Below, piece after piece: positions 55,831-63,556 of a DNA stretch of 64,000 bases. Both the position numbers and the translations under genes were made by a program. The notes below the pieces were generated by a model. That model was not told the origin of the DNA, did no database searches, and saw only the letters and a list, made by a program, of their open reading frames with translations. Origin of the DNA: Vespula vulgaris (Eukaryota > Arthropoda > Insecta > Hymenoptera > Vespidae); contig NC_066591.1 of assembly GCF_905475345.1 (NCBI RefSeq), positions 7,711,501 to 7,775,500 of the forward strand, given 5' to 3'. The stretch's first letter is position 1. Each line of letters starts with the position of its first letter.

Positions 55831-58800
55831 GAAATAAATGAATTTATTTCAGGTACGTTACGCACCAAAGGTGTCACTAAAAATCCGCGGCTCTGGAGTA
55901 TCGGATAAGAAACGTATCGTCGAGGGAACAGAGTTGAGGTTCAAATGTCGCGCCGAGGGCAATCCCCCGGATATGGAGTACAGGTGAGTGTTGAGTCACA
56001 ACGAGGTTGTACTACTCAGGCGTTTCTGGGTTCATGTGGGGAGCAACAACGTTGCTCTTATAGCGGGTCACGCCACAAGTCTGACAAAGACCGAGGCCAG
56101 AGAGCGCGAGAGAGAACGGATGATCGATATCCGTCTGCAAAGAGGACAATGTCAAATTCAGGACGACGTCTGCGCGCGCAGATCGTGCGCGCGCTATCGC
56201 GTGCGTCCGCAGAACGATAGCCCGCGGCCTTTTTTCTCTTTCTTTCTCTTAAACTCTTACGTCTCTTTCTTTTAACCTTATATGCTTTATAGAAACGACG
56301 TAGAGACGATTAAGAATTTGGAAAAAAGAAAAAGAAAGAAGAAGAAAGAAAAGAGACAACGCAAATGCTTTCAATAAAAAATACCAAAATTTGTTGGAGC
56401 TATTAATTACGTACCAATATCAATCGCAATTAATTATAGAGAAAAAATATCGAATGTTAAATATTGAAACAGAGTTGTATTGGGCGTTAGTTAAAAATCC
56501 GGAACGTTCAATACGCATGTCAAGGCTCGTTTGACCTATATAATCGTTCAAGTTTTTAGGACACGTTCACGAAGAAACTCTCTTTTACAATAGTACGGTC
56601 TTTAGCTCGACACACCTCTTGCGTCCTGATTTCATTGTCTCTGACGACGCGTCAGCCCTCCCCCTTTTCCGGATCTGGAAATTGTGATCGATCGTAGTGC
56701 CTCAACGAGACGTTTTCTAAAGGTTTCATAGCGTATCTTACTTATTCTTTTTCTTAAATATCACGACATTTTTCTAACGAAAGGGGTTTCTAACGTTTAT
56801 ATCATAGTAGGAATATTTGTCTTCTTTTGTCCTCTAAGGAAAAAGACAAATGAATACCACCCTATGGGCGTAACTACTATTAAAAAGGATTACAACACCG
56901 CTTAGAAATTTCTTGTAACAAAGACGTATTGTATCTACTTCACTTGGGGTAGATCAGTTCGGTCATGAATGAAAGCCGGCATAAGCGATCGGATTACCAT
57001 TTTAAGGAAGTGAACTGAGCGATCGGATTACCCTCCCTTTTAACAAACCCTCTTGGTAATTCTAAAAGAAAAAAACGATCGCTTTAAAGGGTATGATTCA
57101 TTGAATTAAACCGCGAATACATTATTCGTTATATTAATATATTCTACGTTTTACTGATAGCATCTTCTCCAATTATTTTCCTTTATTTATAATCGATATC
57201 GTCGAATTTGTTAAAAGGTATATCTTTTCTTGTCAACGAAATAGTTCCATTCGTTCGTTCATGAATCCGTAACCATCGCATGCGTCTTTTCGTAACGTCG
57301 AATCCCTTTAAGAAGGAAAAATTTCTCTCGTTCGAAAATACGAAGGTACAATTCGTTCGTTTCGTTTTCGTGGGTTTTCGAATCCCTACGGCTGTCAACG
57401 TCATCGTTTATCGGTCGCTCTTTTGGCTTTTAAGCCGTTCGCGGTACGAGTCCGATAAAATCGATCGCATTGTGGTTCTTGAGTGTGTTGGTTCACATCC
57501 AAACGTGGAATAGACACGTACCGGCTAAGTCGTCGAGTACGACTCCAACTTCTGTCCTTTATCGGAGTAACTGAGTACGATTCGAGAATGAGAGAGACAA
57601 ATAGATAGAAGAAAAGAGAGAATGAATGAATGAGTAAGGGAGAAAGAAATAGAAGAGACTCGACTACGTCCAAGCCATTCCGTTTATTACCATTCGAAAC
57701 GATGAGACGATTTTCTTGGCGATCGTGTAAGGAGAACAAACGTCTTCCACTTGAAAATCTCGTTTCGTTCTTAACTCGTTCGTGCATTTTTCTTCTTCTT
57801 CTTCTTTTTATTTTTCCTTATACTATTCGTAACGTTTTAAGACGATAGCAAGAAAAAACAAGAAGCAAATAAAAGAAACAACGATTGTCCTGTTCACACG
57901 ATAGAACAGATTTATTCGAGAGCGAAAGAAATTTCTTGTGTGCGATTTAAAAAAGAACAAAAAAAAAAGAAATGAAGAAATAAAAAAAAAAGTAAAAAGT
58001 AAAAGACGAAGATACTTATCGTTATCGCTCACTCTTTGTTTTCTTTCGTCCCTTCAGGTGGTTTATCAACGAGAAAAAGGTCATCGGAGACTATACGACG
58101 GAAATGATCATTCACAACGCGACGCGGGATCTTCACGATGCGATCGTAAAGTGTGAGGTTCATAACGATGTCGGCAAAAGCGAAGAAACTGAAACTCTAG
58201 ATATAACATGTAAGTATAATACGAACAAATCCATATGCGTGTGTGAGTGCAATACATATAAATCATTTATATATGTATCTACATACGGACATACGCGCTT
58301 GTACGTATGTGTGTGTGTGTGTGTATGAACACAACCGGAATACACATACACACATACAAACCTTCTTTTTTACGTTTACGAGCGGAAACTTTAAATTCGA
58401 CTCCGGAGACGAAATCATTTTTACCGTCGTGCCCGCTCGACGTACTCTAGAAATTACCTTAAGTAGTAAAAACGGGGGCCTGTGCAGTAGCGACGGTTAA
58501 AAAAGAAAAAGAAAAGAAAAAAGAAAGAGGAAAAGGAAAAAAAGAAATATAAAAAAGAAAGAAGAGGGTCGTAAAGTTCGCACAGTTTAAATGGAGAAAT
58601 TATGAAAATTCACGCCGGAGTTTGTACACTCGCAAATTAAAAAAAAGTGCTGTAAAATGGTTCGTATGTCAGGCGAGTAATTGATAAAGTATTAATTATT
58701 TTCTTGATGGGGTGAATGCGAATTTTTTCTTCTACATAGACGGACCACAATTTCGACATCCGCCAGTCTCCGTAGAAACACACTATGGCGCAACGGAAAT

Positions 58801-61800
58801 CTTGCAGTGCGACGTCGATGGAAATCCCACACCCGAGATTCTATGGTTCCATGAGGATTCGGAACACGTGGTAGCCACAAGCCCAAATATAAGCGTTTTC
58901 GTCAGTCCTGAGACAGCAGGACGTTATTTTTGCAAGGCTCACGTACCAGGTTTTCCTTTACTGACGGGTTCCGCCAACATTTACATTCGTGGACCACCTA
59001 GCATAGTGTCACAAAGGATTCAGTACGTGCCGGACGAGGGAGTGGTCAAGGTAATTTTTATCCTTCAAAATTTCAGGATATTCCTTCACGTTTGTCTCCT
59101 CTAAGAGAACGTGAAATTTAACCAGAAAAATAATAACGATATGATCACGTTCATTTTCCCAAGTACAACGAACATCTTGAAAGTTTTATATTGAAAATGA
59201 TGTACTTATCTTATTATTAAATGAAATCGTCGATAGGTAGAATATATAATTGAAATCATTTATATTTTTATCTGACGAATTATTAACACTTATATAACTT
59301 ACATATCGAATAACTCGAAATTTCATATCCCTGACGCACGAAGTAAATCGTTTGTCATCGATAAAATAGAATCTAGGTCAGTATTCTGTGACGATAGATT
59401 TCTCGAATGCTACTCCCCTTTTTTCTTCTTACATCGATGTAAAAAGTAAGACGGATGTCTCGTAAATTTCTTTCAGGCGTTAGCCTTTCTATAACCGATA
59501 CCAATCCCTACCACTATCTCTTCTTCTCCCAAGCCTGTCTCTTCTGTTTTTTTCTTTTTTCTATCGTTTCTTCTCGTCGATTTCACAGGTAAAGTGCACT
59601 GCGATATCAGTGCCAAAAGCGGAATCCGTAGTATGGAGCTTCGCTGGTCGTGAGCTCAATTTCTCGTTGAACAATACGCCGTTCTACGTTCAGGAAGAAT
59701 ACACGGCGGAGAGGGTCGTCAGCACTGTCACATTGGTCGATCCAGTATCCACCTATTTCGGGGATTACAACTGTACGGTGACGAACAGTTACGGCACGGA
59801 TTCTGTCATAATCAACCTGACAGCACACAGTAAGTTCATTTTATACTCGACCTCTTTCCACTTCGCTAGTAACGTGACTCGTCGTATCCTATCTCACTCC
59901 GACATCGAGAATTTTATAAATCGTTGTAATAGAACGTTGTTCTCTCTGGTCTTTTCTGAAAGCATATTGGTAGGAGCGATTATTACCTTTTACAAGGACG
60001 GTTATATTAAAAACGCGATATCAACGATTCTCCAGGTTAGACGAGAACTTTTCAACGTTTCGGGGTTAAACTTTGAACATTTCCGTGTTCTCATTTATTT
60101 CTCGGTTCATGGAAGGATCGAGGAGAAAAAACAAAAAGAGAAAAAACAGTAACAAACAAAAAAGGAATAGACACATAGAATATCATACGTTTGCGAGTTG
60201 ACACGCAAGATTTTAACTAGGCATGACGCTTAGCGTTGATTCCAGTCGATTTGCAACTGATTCTCATCATCGTTGGACTCGTTGTCTGCGTGATCCTGAT
60301 TGGGATTATTGTTCTACTCATTCTACAATGTCGCGATCGTATTAAACAGCCACGACCGAGGACAGCACAAACGCAGGAAACAGATATGCGTGAGTATTAT
60401 TGTTGTTATTATTATTACTATTACATTACACTGCATTTTCCTCGCCAACTTATATATTCGCCACGCAATATATATTCGTTATAATGCAGAAGAAACGGAC
60501 TCGAACGCGGATCGATATCGCGAGAGCGATAGAAGCAGCAATCTCTCGGATGTCAAAGCGGACATACGAGCTGGTTCGAGCGTTAGTAATGCGGAAAGCG
60601 TAACAGCACTTGACAGCGAGGGTGAAGGAAGCACTCGAGGAGTGAACGCGTTGGCACTTGCTGGGCCCGTTCCGAATCCCCTTGGCTTTCGTTATAGCGC
60701 AGACTACACGGAGCCATCCTTTCCACCAAAAAATAACGTAAGTTATCGAAATACTCGTCAAACATAAGTTCTCAAAGAAACTTTCTCAATGATCGTCTTT
60801 TCATTTATTCATACAGTCGATACAATCCAAAATCAGTCTTAATTATGTTCATTCATGTTCGAACAAGCAGAAACATTATTGATAGAACCCTTTCGTATGC
60901 AAATCGAGCCCAGTCTAATTATTCGAACGCATTGACTTACGCGACATAGGACGGGAGCAACAATAACGGCTATGTGCCATACGTGGATTACACGCGGGAC
61001 TACATGCCACCAACAACGCAAGGAATGGGAGCGTCACGGGAATCCTTGAGCAGGATACCGTCCGGTGGAATCCTCGCATCGAAGAAAATTGGACTGAGTT
61101 CGGCGAACTTGGGAACATCCACTCCACAAACAACGCCGGTCATCGATCCACGTTTTTCCGCGACCTATGGCAACCCTTATCTCAGGTAAAACCTGTGGAC
61201 CTTTTTTTAAATCGATTAGGACGATCCCCGATATATCGGTTTCAAGTAAATTCTTTTCAATTATTATTGACTTTTTTAATTGGTCCTGAGAAAGTTTGTG
61301 AATCGGGATTCGATTAAAAATAAATAAATAAATATATGTATATATAGAAACGCTGTATATACATATAAAAACATGTGTGTGTATCTATGTACATATACAT
61401 CAAACTTTTCTCGTCTTAACACGCTGGAGCACTTAAGCCGATAATGGAAGCGAACGTCTCCATAGTTAGAACAGGAAACCGATTAAGACAACGCGCTTGA
61501 TAACGCTCGCGTAAAACTCTTGGCCAATATCAATTATGCAATATGCTCGTTCCTTAATGGACGCCGTGGTAAAGTTTATCCCGGTCATCGTATGCTCGTC
61601 GTCGTAGCTTTCTCACACCTAACCCAACAATATAATCTCATTATTTTGGGTAGAGTCGATAACTAATCGCAAGGATTATTACTCCTAACAGGATGTCAGC
61701 AGCTGAACAGCTGAGGCACGCGCCACACACGGCAGTGCCCGGAGTCACGCCAGCTCCGCCACCATATACTCAAGCGATGAGGATGAATAGCTTAAACACC

Positions 61801-62857
61801 TTGAATGGTGCTGGACCACAGGTGAGATCTCTTTAGAATTTTCTTCCATCCTCTCAACTCGTTAAGCACATATGAACGTAGAAACGATATTCCGCTATCC
61901 TTTTCAAGTCTACTTTATACTCTTCCTTTGCTCGTTTTATTCGTTATTGTTTAATGAATACTTCAAATTTGTTTAACAATAATCATTCGTGCGTGTTCGT
62001 GTTTGTTATTAAACAAAATATTTGCGCATCAAATATTTACACTAGTTGAAAATTTCAACATTGTTATTAAATGTAACAACACGTAGCCAAAAATTAGTTA
62101 GCGACAAAAGAATTATTAACAACGTACGTGTAATGTAATTTGACGAAACTTACGACACGTGTAACTCAGCACGTATACTCCTTTGAAATTTAATGTAATT
62201 AGAGAGAGAGAGAGAGAGAGAGAGAGAATGTCACTTTCAAACAACCAGTGACACGCTCGCGAATAACTTCTTTTTCTGGGCTCGGTAAGAAAAAAAGTTG
62301 AGACGGGTGAACGCGAGCCGCATAAAACAGACGATGGAGATGGTTTCGTCCTCTCGCGCGAATAATTCAATTCGATGGAAAGGCCGACACTTACGTGCGC
62401 GCGTGTACTTCCCCTTCCATTCACCTTTCTCCTTTTTTTTTTTTAAATTCTATAGAAATACAAGAGAAAGAAACGCGTTATGTTATTCGAAGGAACATAG
62501 CTTCTATATTTTATATCTATGACGTAGCTACTTGTACAAAGCATATACATATATATATATATATATATCCAATTTACATAAATTATATATTTATTACAAT
62601 TTTATTTATCATTCCATTTTCTTCTCATGAAAAAGCTTAATAAGAATTTTAAATGAAATTTATATGAATCGAATGTAAATTAAAATGATACATATATAAG
62701 TACCTAAAATGTTAGAGTGGGAATAGTCGCTATAGCATCAAAATCTTTATTTTTACAGGCGCCATTGTCAGCGCATTATATAACCGGAGGGCCAAACGGT
62801 GGAGTGGCAACCGTGAAGCGTACTTCGGCAGTAGGAACTTTAGCAACGCACGTATGA
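26037..62857 (+). CDS. kirre: Kirre/Roughest (Neph-family) Ig cell-adhesion receptor, whole 12-exon CDS span
   Basis: Joining 26037-26409, 41273-41505, 53665-53865, 55853-55983, 58058-58209, 58740-59050, 59589-59829, 60246-60389, 60490-60737, 60950-61185, 61692-61821 and 62759-62857 gives 2499 nt: 832 residues and TGA. Every junction is GT-AG and in frame. There are five Ig domains with cysteine pairs C86/C144, C192/C251, C301/C345, C387/C428 and C470/C529. One transmembrane helix covers about 552-574. The cytoplasmic tail has a tyrosine patch, a PPPY motif and a final T-H-V. This order, with a THV end, is that of Drosophila Kirre and Rst and vertebrate Neph1-3. Family members bind nephrin-type partners (Sns, Hbs) in trans and act in myoblast fusion, nephrocyte diaphragms, eye patterning and axon targeting. 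Drosophila has two paralogues, so the symbol kirre stands for the kirre/rst class. The N-terminus is incomplete. Confidence 0.93.
26079..26183 (+). repeat. Serine-coding TCC/TCG/TCA triplet tract inside exon 1
   Basis: Thirty-five codons, 34 of them serine (TCC, TCG and TCA mixed) and one TTG leucine. The codon mixture shows it is an aged triplet expansion rather than a pure recent one. It falls between the probable signal peptide and Ig1, where a flexible linker would be tolerated. Confidence 0.95.
27309..27348. repeat. (TTC)n triplet tract
   Basis: Nearly pure TTC run in a longer T/C-rich zone. Its translations produce the poly-Leu, poly-Phe and poly-Glu/Arg frames seen here. Confidence 0.9.
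28583..28675 (+). repeat. Dispersed repeat, copy A
   Basis: About 80 bases align with 30084-30172. Shared blocks include GATCGATATAATTTCTT, ATAGATGTTTCATTTG and GAAAATAGAAA. The similarity is clear but diverged, with small indels. The family is unknown. Confidence 0.75.
30084..30172 (+). repeat. Dispersed repeat, copy B
   Basis: Direct-orientation partner of 28583-28675, about 1.5 kb downstream in the same intron. No terminal repeats or coding capacity were seen. Confidence 0.75.
30212..30259. repeat. (AT)n microsatellite
   Basis: Pure AT run just downstream of dispersed repeat copy B. Confidence 0.95.
31518..31590. repeat. (TTA)n triplet array
   Basis: About 24 uninterrupted TTA/TAT units. 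On the opposite strand it reads as poly-Ile. Confidence 0.95.
33286..33333. repeat. (GA)n microsatellite
   Basis: GA run followed by (GATA/GAGATA) variants up to about 33370. A further GA run lies at about 33758-33794. Confidence 0.95.
34375..34549. repeat. AGTACC/AGTACT hexamer block joined to a TCG triplet island
   Basis: About ten AGTACY-like hexamers (34385-34440) run into a long imperfect TCG/TCC triplet tract (about 34447-34549). Translations give Ser-Thr or Arg-rich simple sequence, so I do not call it coding. Confidence 0.9.
35031..35084. repeat. TCG triplet island
   Basis: Imperfect TCG/TCC/TCA triplets, the same mixed composition as the exon 1 serine tract. No exon signals. Confidence 0.85.
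38133..38168. repeat. (AT)n microsatellite
   Basis: Pure AT run flanked by short complementary segments that share TATAATGATT. Confidence 0.9.
38408..38439. repeat. (GAAA)n tetranucleotide array
   Basis: Eight consecutive GAAA units within a purine-rich stretch. Confidence 0.9.
40938..41000. repeat. (AT)n microsatellite
   Basis: Long AT run with GTAT interruptions, about 270 bases upstream of kirre exon 2. Confidence 0.9.
41273..41505 (+). CDS. kirre: kirre exon 2: end of Ig1 and start of Ig2
   Basis: Residues 125-202. It completes the split Gly and continues DFSLHIYPVELEDDG, with the Ig signature D-x-G-x-Y-x-C giving C144 (DGVYQC), which pairs with C86. The linker LVPPEPPKI at about 166-174 leads into Ig2, with its first cysteine at C192 (LVIEC). 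The exon ends in phase 0 after GKPPAE at donor GTAAG (41506). The acceptor is AATTCCAG. Joining exon 1 to exon 2 rebuilds a full V-like Ig domain. Confidence 0.95.
41600..41641. repeat. (AT)n microsatellite
   Basis: TA run about 95 bases into intron 2. Confidence 0.9.
42149..42268 (+). repeat. Near-tandem duplicate, copy A
   Basis: Shares its left end (TGGACAC, ATGAAAAGAGTA), central GA-rich segment and right end (CGTATAAATATAA, AAAAAC) with 42314-42430 in direct orientation. The middle differs in length because of GA slippage. Confidence 0.7.
42314..42430 (+). repeat. Near-tandem duplicate, copy B
   Basis: Direct partner of 42149-42268, with about 45 bases between the copies. It probably arose by local duplication. 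No coding capacity. Confidence 0.7.
42763..42873. repeat. (ACC)n/(ACCACT)n triplet block
   Basis: Imperfect ACC, ACT and GGCT-containing triplets. One frame (42702-42956) is open and encodes a Thr-rich peptide, but the region is low-complexity and lies inside intron 2 without clear exon signals. Confidence 0.85.
43541..43660. repeat. Pentanucleotide array, 24 phased units
   Basis: Exactly 24 consecutive 5-base units with no indel. The units are TTACC and ATACC with TTAAC, TTAGT, TTAGC, TTACT, ATAAC and AGACC variants. Blocks are arranged as TTAAC, then ATACC, then TTACC. Confidence 0.95.
46675..46765. repeat. (TATG)n and (TA)n compound microsatellite
   Basis: Alternating GTAT/TATG units and TA runs. 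Confidence 0.9.
48151..48350. repeat. Long compound (CT)n tract
   Basis: About 200 bases of CT dinucleotide with GTCT and TTTC interruptions. A partly duplicated segment (TCTCTCATTTCCTCTCTC) occurs twice. Confidence 0.9.
49346..49390. repeat. (TA)n microsatellite
   Basis: Pure TA run. Confidence 0.95.
51567..51609. repeat. TCG triplet island
   Basis: Imperfect GTC/TCG triplets in intron 2, the same composition as the exon 1 serine tract. Confidence 0.85.
52267..52293. repeat. Perfect 11-bp stem hairpin
   Basis: ACAACTATAGA, a five-base loop, then its exact reverse complement. It is AT-rich; no terminator role is expected in a eukaryotic intron. Confidence 0.8.
53535..53585. repeat. (GA)n microsatellite next to exon 3
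   Basis: Pure GA run ending 79 bases before the exon 3 acceptor. It is purine-rich on the transcribed sense strand, so it does not serve as the polypyrimidine tract. Confidence 0.95.
53665..53865 (+). CDS. kirre: kirre exon 3: second half of Ig2
   Basis: Residues 203-269, phase 0 at both ends. It begins ITWIDGRG with core W205 and carries the second cysteine C251 (NTTFTC), which pairs with C192. A sequon lies at N246. It ends KLRVE at donor GTAAGT (53866). Because it is a symmetric 201-nt exon, skipping it would keep frame but remove half of Ig2. Confidence 0.95.
53866..55852 (+). other. kirre: kirre intron 3
   Basis: Phase 0, about 2.0 kb, GTAAGT to TTTCAG. It contains a GA run (about 54555-54585), a TTTC tetranucleotide tract (about 54780-54833), TA runs (55153-55203 and 55649-55682) and a TAA triplet run (55786-55828) immediately before exon 4. 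Nothing else is supported. Confidence 0.9.
55786..55828. repeat. (TAA)n triplet array
   Basis: About 14 TAA/AAT units ending 24 bases before the exon 4 acceptor, close enough to affect the branch region. Confidence 0.9.
55853..55983 (+). CDS. kirre: kirre exon 4: start of Ig3
   Basis: Residues 270-312 plus two bases of Arg313. It starts VRYAPKVSLKI, the usual Ig2-Ig3 linker, and holds the first Ig3 cysteine C301 (LRFKC) followed by RAEGNPPDMEY. The phase 2 donor GTGAGT at 55984 splits the Arg codon, which exon 5 completes. Confidence 0.95.
55984..58057 (+). other. kirre: kirre intron 4
   Basis: Phase 2, about 2.1 kb, GTGAGT to CCTTCAG. The first 240 bases are GC-rich and include a CG-dense patch of GCGCGC-type sequence (about 56170-56225). 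A 14-base direct repeat (GCGATCGGATTACC) occurs twice at about 56987-57035. The rest is AT-rich with A- and T-runs. No exon is supported. Confidence 0.9.
58058..58209 (+). CDS. kirre: kirre exon 5: second half of Ig3
   Basis: Residues 313-363 plus one base of Tyr364. It begins with core W314 (RWFINEKK), has a sequon at N333 and second cysteine C345 (AIVKC). The usual tyrosine two residues before that cysteine is replaced by Val, so this domain lacks the canonical D-x-A-x-Y-x-C. It ends LDIT with phase 1 donor GTAAGT (58210). Confidence 0.95.
58210..58739 (+). other. kirre: kirre intron 5
   Basis: Phase 1, 530 bases, GTAAGT to ACATAG. It includes a short GT run (about 58308-58325) and an A-rich stretch (about 58500-58565). 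Nothing else is supported. Confidence 0.92.
58740..59050 (+). CDS. kirre: kirre exon 6: Ig4 and start of Ig5
   Basis: Residues 364-467. It completes Tyr364 and reads GPQFRHPPVSVE, the conserved Ig3-Ig4 junction. Ig4 is contained in one exon: C387 (LQCDVDGNP), W399 (EILWFHED) and C428 (AGRYFC), with a sequon at N413. The Ig5 linker RGPPSIVSQR follows at about 447-456. It ends VVK in phase 0 at a weaker donor, GTAATT (59051). Reading through the donor gives only about 17 more codons before a stop. Confidence 0.95.
59051..59588 (+). other. kirre: kirre intron 6
   Basis: Phase 0, 538 bases, AT-rich with a good pyrimidine tract before the CACAG acceptor. No repeat or exon seen. Confidence 0.92.
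59589..59829 (+). CDS. kirre: kirre exon 7: Ig5
   Basis: Residues 468-547 plus one base of Ile548. It has C470 (VKCTA), W482 (SVVWSF) and C529 in a canonical GDYNC motif. Sequons lie at N491, N495, N528 and N543, making this the most heavily glycosylated domain by prediction. It ends LTAH, immediately before the membrane segment, with phase 1 donor GTAAGT (59830). Confidence 0.95.
59830..60245 (+). other. kirre: kirre intron 7
   Basis: Phase 1, 416 bases, GTAAGT to ATTCCAG. The frame stays open for about 107 codons past the donor, but without domain features; I treat it as intron. Confidence 0.9.
60246..60389 (+). CDS. kirre: kirre exon 8: transmembrane helix
   Basis: Residues 548-595 plus one base of 596. 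The hydrophobic segment spans about 552-574 (it starts LILIIVGLVV and ends LLIL) and is followed by QCRDRIKQPRPR, a basic stop-transfer run. This fixes a type I topology with the five Ig domains outside. The phase 1 donor GTGAGT (60390) leads into a 100-base intron. Confidence 0.95.
60390..60489 (+). other. kirre: kirre intron 8
   Basis: Only 100 bases, the shortest intron of the gene. It contains TTATTATTATTAC-type triplets and ends AATGCAG. Confidence 0.92.
60490..60737 (+). CDS. kirre: kirre exon 9: juxtamembrane cytoplasmic region
   Basis: Residues 596-678. Ser/Asp-rich, including SDRSSNLSDVKADIRAGSS and a second acidic stretch SEGEG. It is predicted unstructured, with many possible Ser/Thr phosphorylation sites. 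It ends SFPPKNN in phase 0 at donor GTAAGT (60738). The sequence VKADI sits where family tails are conserved; I infer a partner-binding role but cannot name it. Confidence 0.92.
60738..60949 (+). other. kirre: kirre intron 9
   Basis: Phase 0, 212 bases, GTAAGT to GACATAG. No repeats or exon seen. The acceptor has a poor pyrimidine tract, but frame and conservation of the flanking exons support it. Confidence 0.88.
60950..61185 (+). CDS. kirre: kirre exon 10: tyrosine-rich tail segment
   Basis: Residues 679-756 plus two bases of Arg757. It starts DGSNNNGYVPYVDYTRDYMPP, with four tyrosines within 14 residues; these are good candidates for phosphotyrosine docking of SH2 adaptors, as known for Neph tails. 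A Ser-rich middle follows, then IDPRFSATYGNPYL. The phase 2 donor GTAAAA (61186) is non-ideal at position +5. Confidence 0.93.
61186..61691 (+). other. kirre: kirre intron 10
   Basis: Phase 2, 506 bases, GTAAAA to TAACAG. AT-rich with short TA-containing tracts; nothing else is supported. Confidence 0.9.
61692..61821 (+). CDS. kirre: kirre exon 11: proline-rich tail with PPxY
   Basis: Residues 757-800. It contains TPAPPPYTQAMR, including P-P-P-Y, which fits the PPxY ligand of WW domains. It ends LNGAGPQ in phase 0 at donor GTGAG (61822). Because the end is phase 0, it could splice in frame either to exon 12 or to the open frame that starts at 62882. Confidence 0.93.
61822..62758 (+). other. 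kirre: kirre intron 11
   Basis: Phase 0, 937 bases, GTGAGA to TTTTACAG. It contains a GA run (about 62200-62227) and a TA run (about 62550-62568). No exon is supported. Confidence 0.92.
62759..62857 (+). CDS. kirre: kirre exon 12: C-terminus with PDZ ligand
   Basis: Residues 801-832 and the TGA stop at 62855-62857. It reads APLSAHYITGGPNG, then a short linker, and ends GTLATHV. The final T-H-V is a class I PDZ-binding motif (S/T-x-hydrophobic). The same THV end is known in vertebrate Neph1, where it binds ZO-1, and the fly homologue of that partner is Pyd. This matches the expected end of the family, so the stop is probably genuine for the main isoform. Confidence 0.95.
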   Translation, partial: APLSAHYITGGPNGGVATVKRTSAVGTLATHV

Positions 62858-62881
62858 GGCCAGGGGGTCTATCCGAACTAG

Positions 62882-63556
62882 AACCATCGACGACGCACGG
62901 GAGGCGCCATCTTCGAAGCTCCTAGTCGTATTCGAGAGGAAGACGCGTATCGGTTGGAAGAAGAATATCAAGAGCGTGGTTGTTTTCGTCAAATTTCATC
63001 GTTGGAACGTCGTCGACGTGAATTCGCTGGTAGAAAGATAGGATCATCCTTGAAAAACGAGATAAGACGAGAACGAATGAAGCTGTTGGAGAACGGCGAG
63101 ATGTTGAGCTACATCGATCTCGTTTTAAAGCAATTGAGAAAAGCCAGCAGAGATCATCGATTACTTGTCGAGCAACGTCATCTTCGTGACTCCTCGACGT
63201 TCGGACGTCATCGTTTCTTCGAAGTTCCAACTTCCTCGTCAGTTTATACGAGAGATTGGATAAAGAATAGAACAAGAAGGGAGGAAATGCAGGAAGAACT
63301 CTTGGAGTATCATCCACGAGCAGCAACGAGGTTGTTGACGAAAAGAAAGACGTACGTCGATCGAGAAGAAGAGAAAAGACGAGGGACCTACGGATACGGT
63401 AAAAGTAGAGGAGCTTTCGAGAGGATCGTCGAATCGAGCAGCTGTCGAGATCCGAATTACGTTCTCGATCAAGAAGGATTCGAGAGGAAACTCTTGGATC
63501 GGCAACTCTTCGACTGGACGGGTAGATCCTCGACCGGTACCTCGACCGTCGTTTGA
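62882..63556 (+). CDS. Downstream in-frame open reading frame, unrecognised
   Basis: After the kirre TGA (62855) come seven codons and a TAG (62879-62881). From 62882 the same frame is open for 224 codons to a TGA at 63554-63556. The predicted product is highly charged (Arg/Glu-rich), probably helical, and not simple sequence; it includes GGAIFEAPSRIREEDAYRLE, MLSYIDLVLKQLRKAS and GRHRFFEVP. The first in-frame ATG is only at 63077 (159 codons). Three explanations are possible: a C-terminal extension reached by stop readthrough or by an alternative acceptor (an AG lies at 62880-62881 and would join exon 11 in frame), an exon of another transcript, or chance openness in a CpG-rich 3' UTR. A comparable frame on the - strand is probably its shadow. 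I recognise no family. Confidence 0.4.
   Translation, partial: NHRRRTGGAIFEAPSRIREEDAYRLEEEYQERGCFRQISSLERRRREFAGRKIGSSLKNEIRRERMKLLENGEMLSYIDLVLKQLRKASRDHRLLVEQRHLRDSSTFGRHRFFEVPTSSSVYTRDWIKNRTRREEMQEELLEYHPRAATRLLTKRKTYVDREEEKRRGTYGYGKSRGAFERIVESSSCRDPNYVLDQEGFERKLLDRQLFDWTGRSSTGTSTVV

Noticed and set aside
59830..60152. Open extension of kirre exon 7 past its donor
   Set aside because: A strong GTAAGT donor at 59830 and the transmembrane exon at 60246 join in frame. The extension has no membrane segment; a secreted retained-intron form is conceivable but unsupported.
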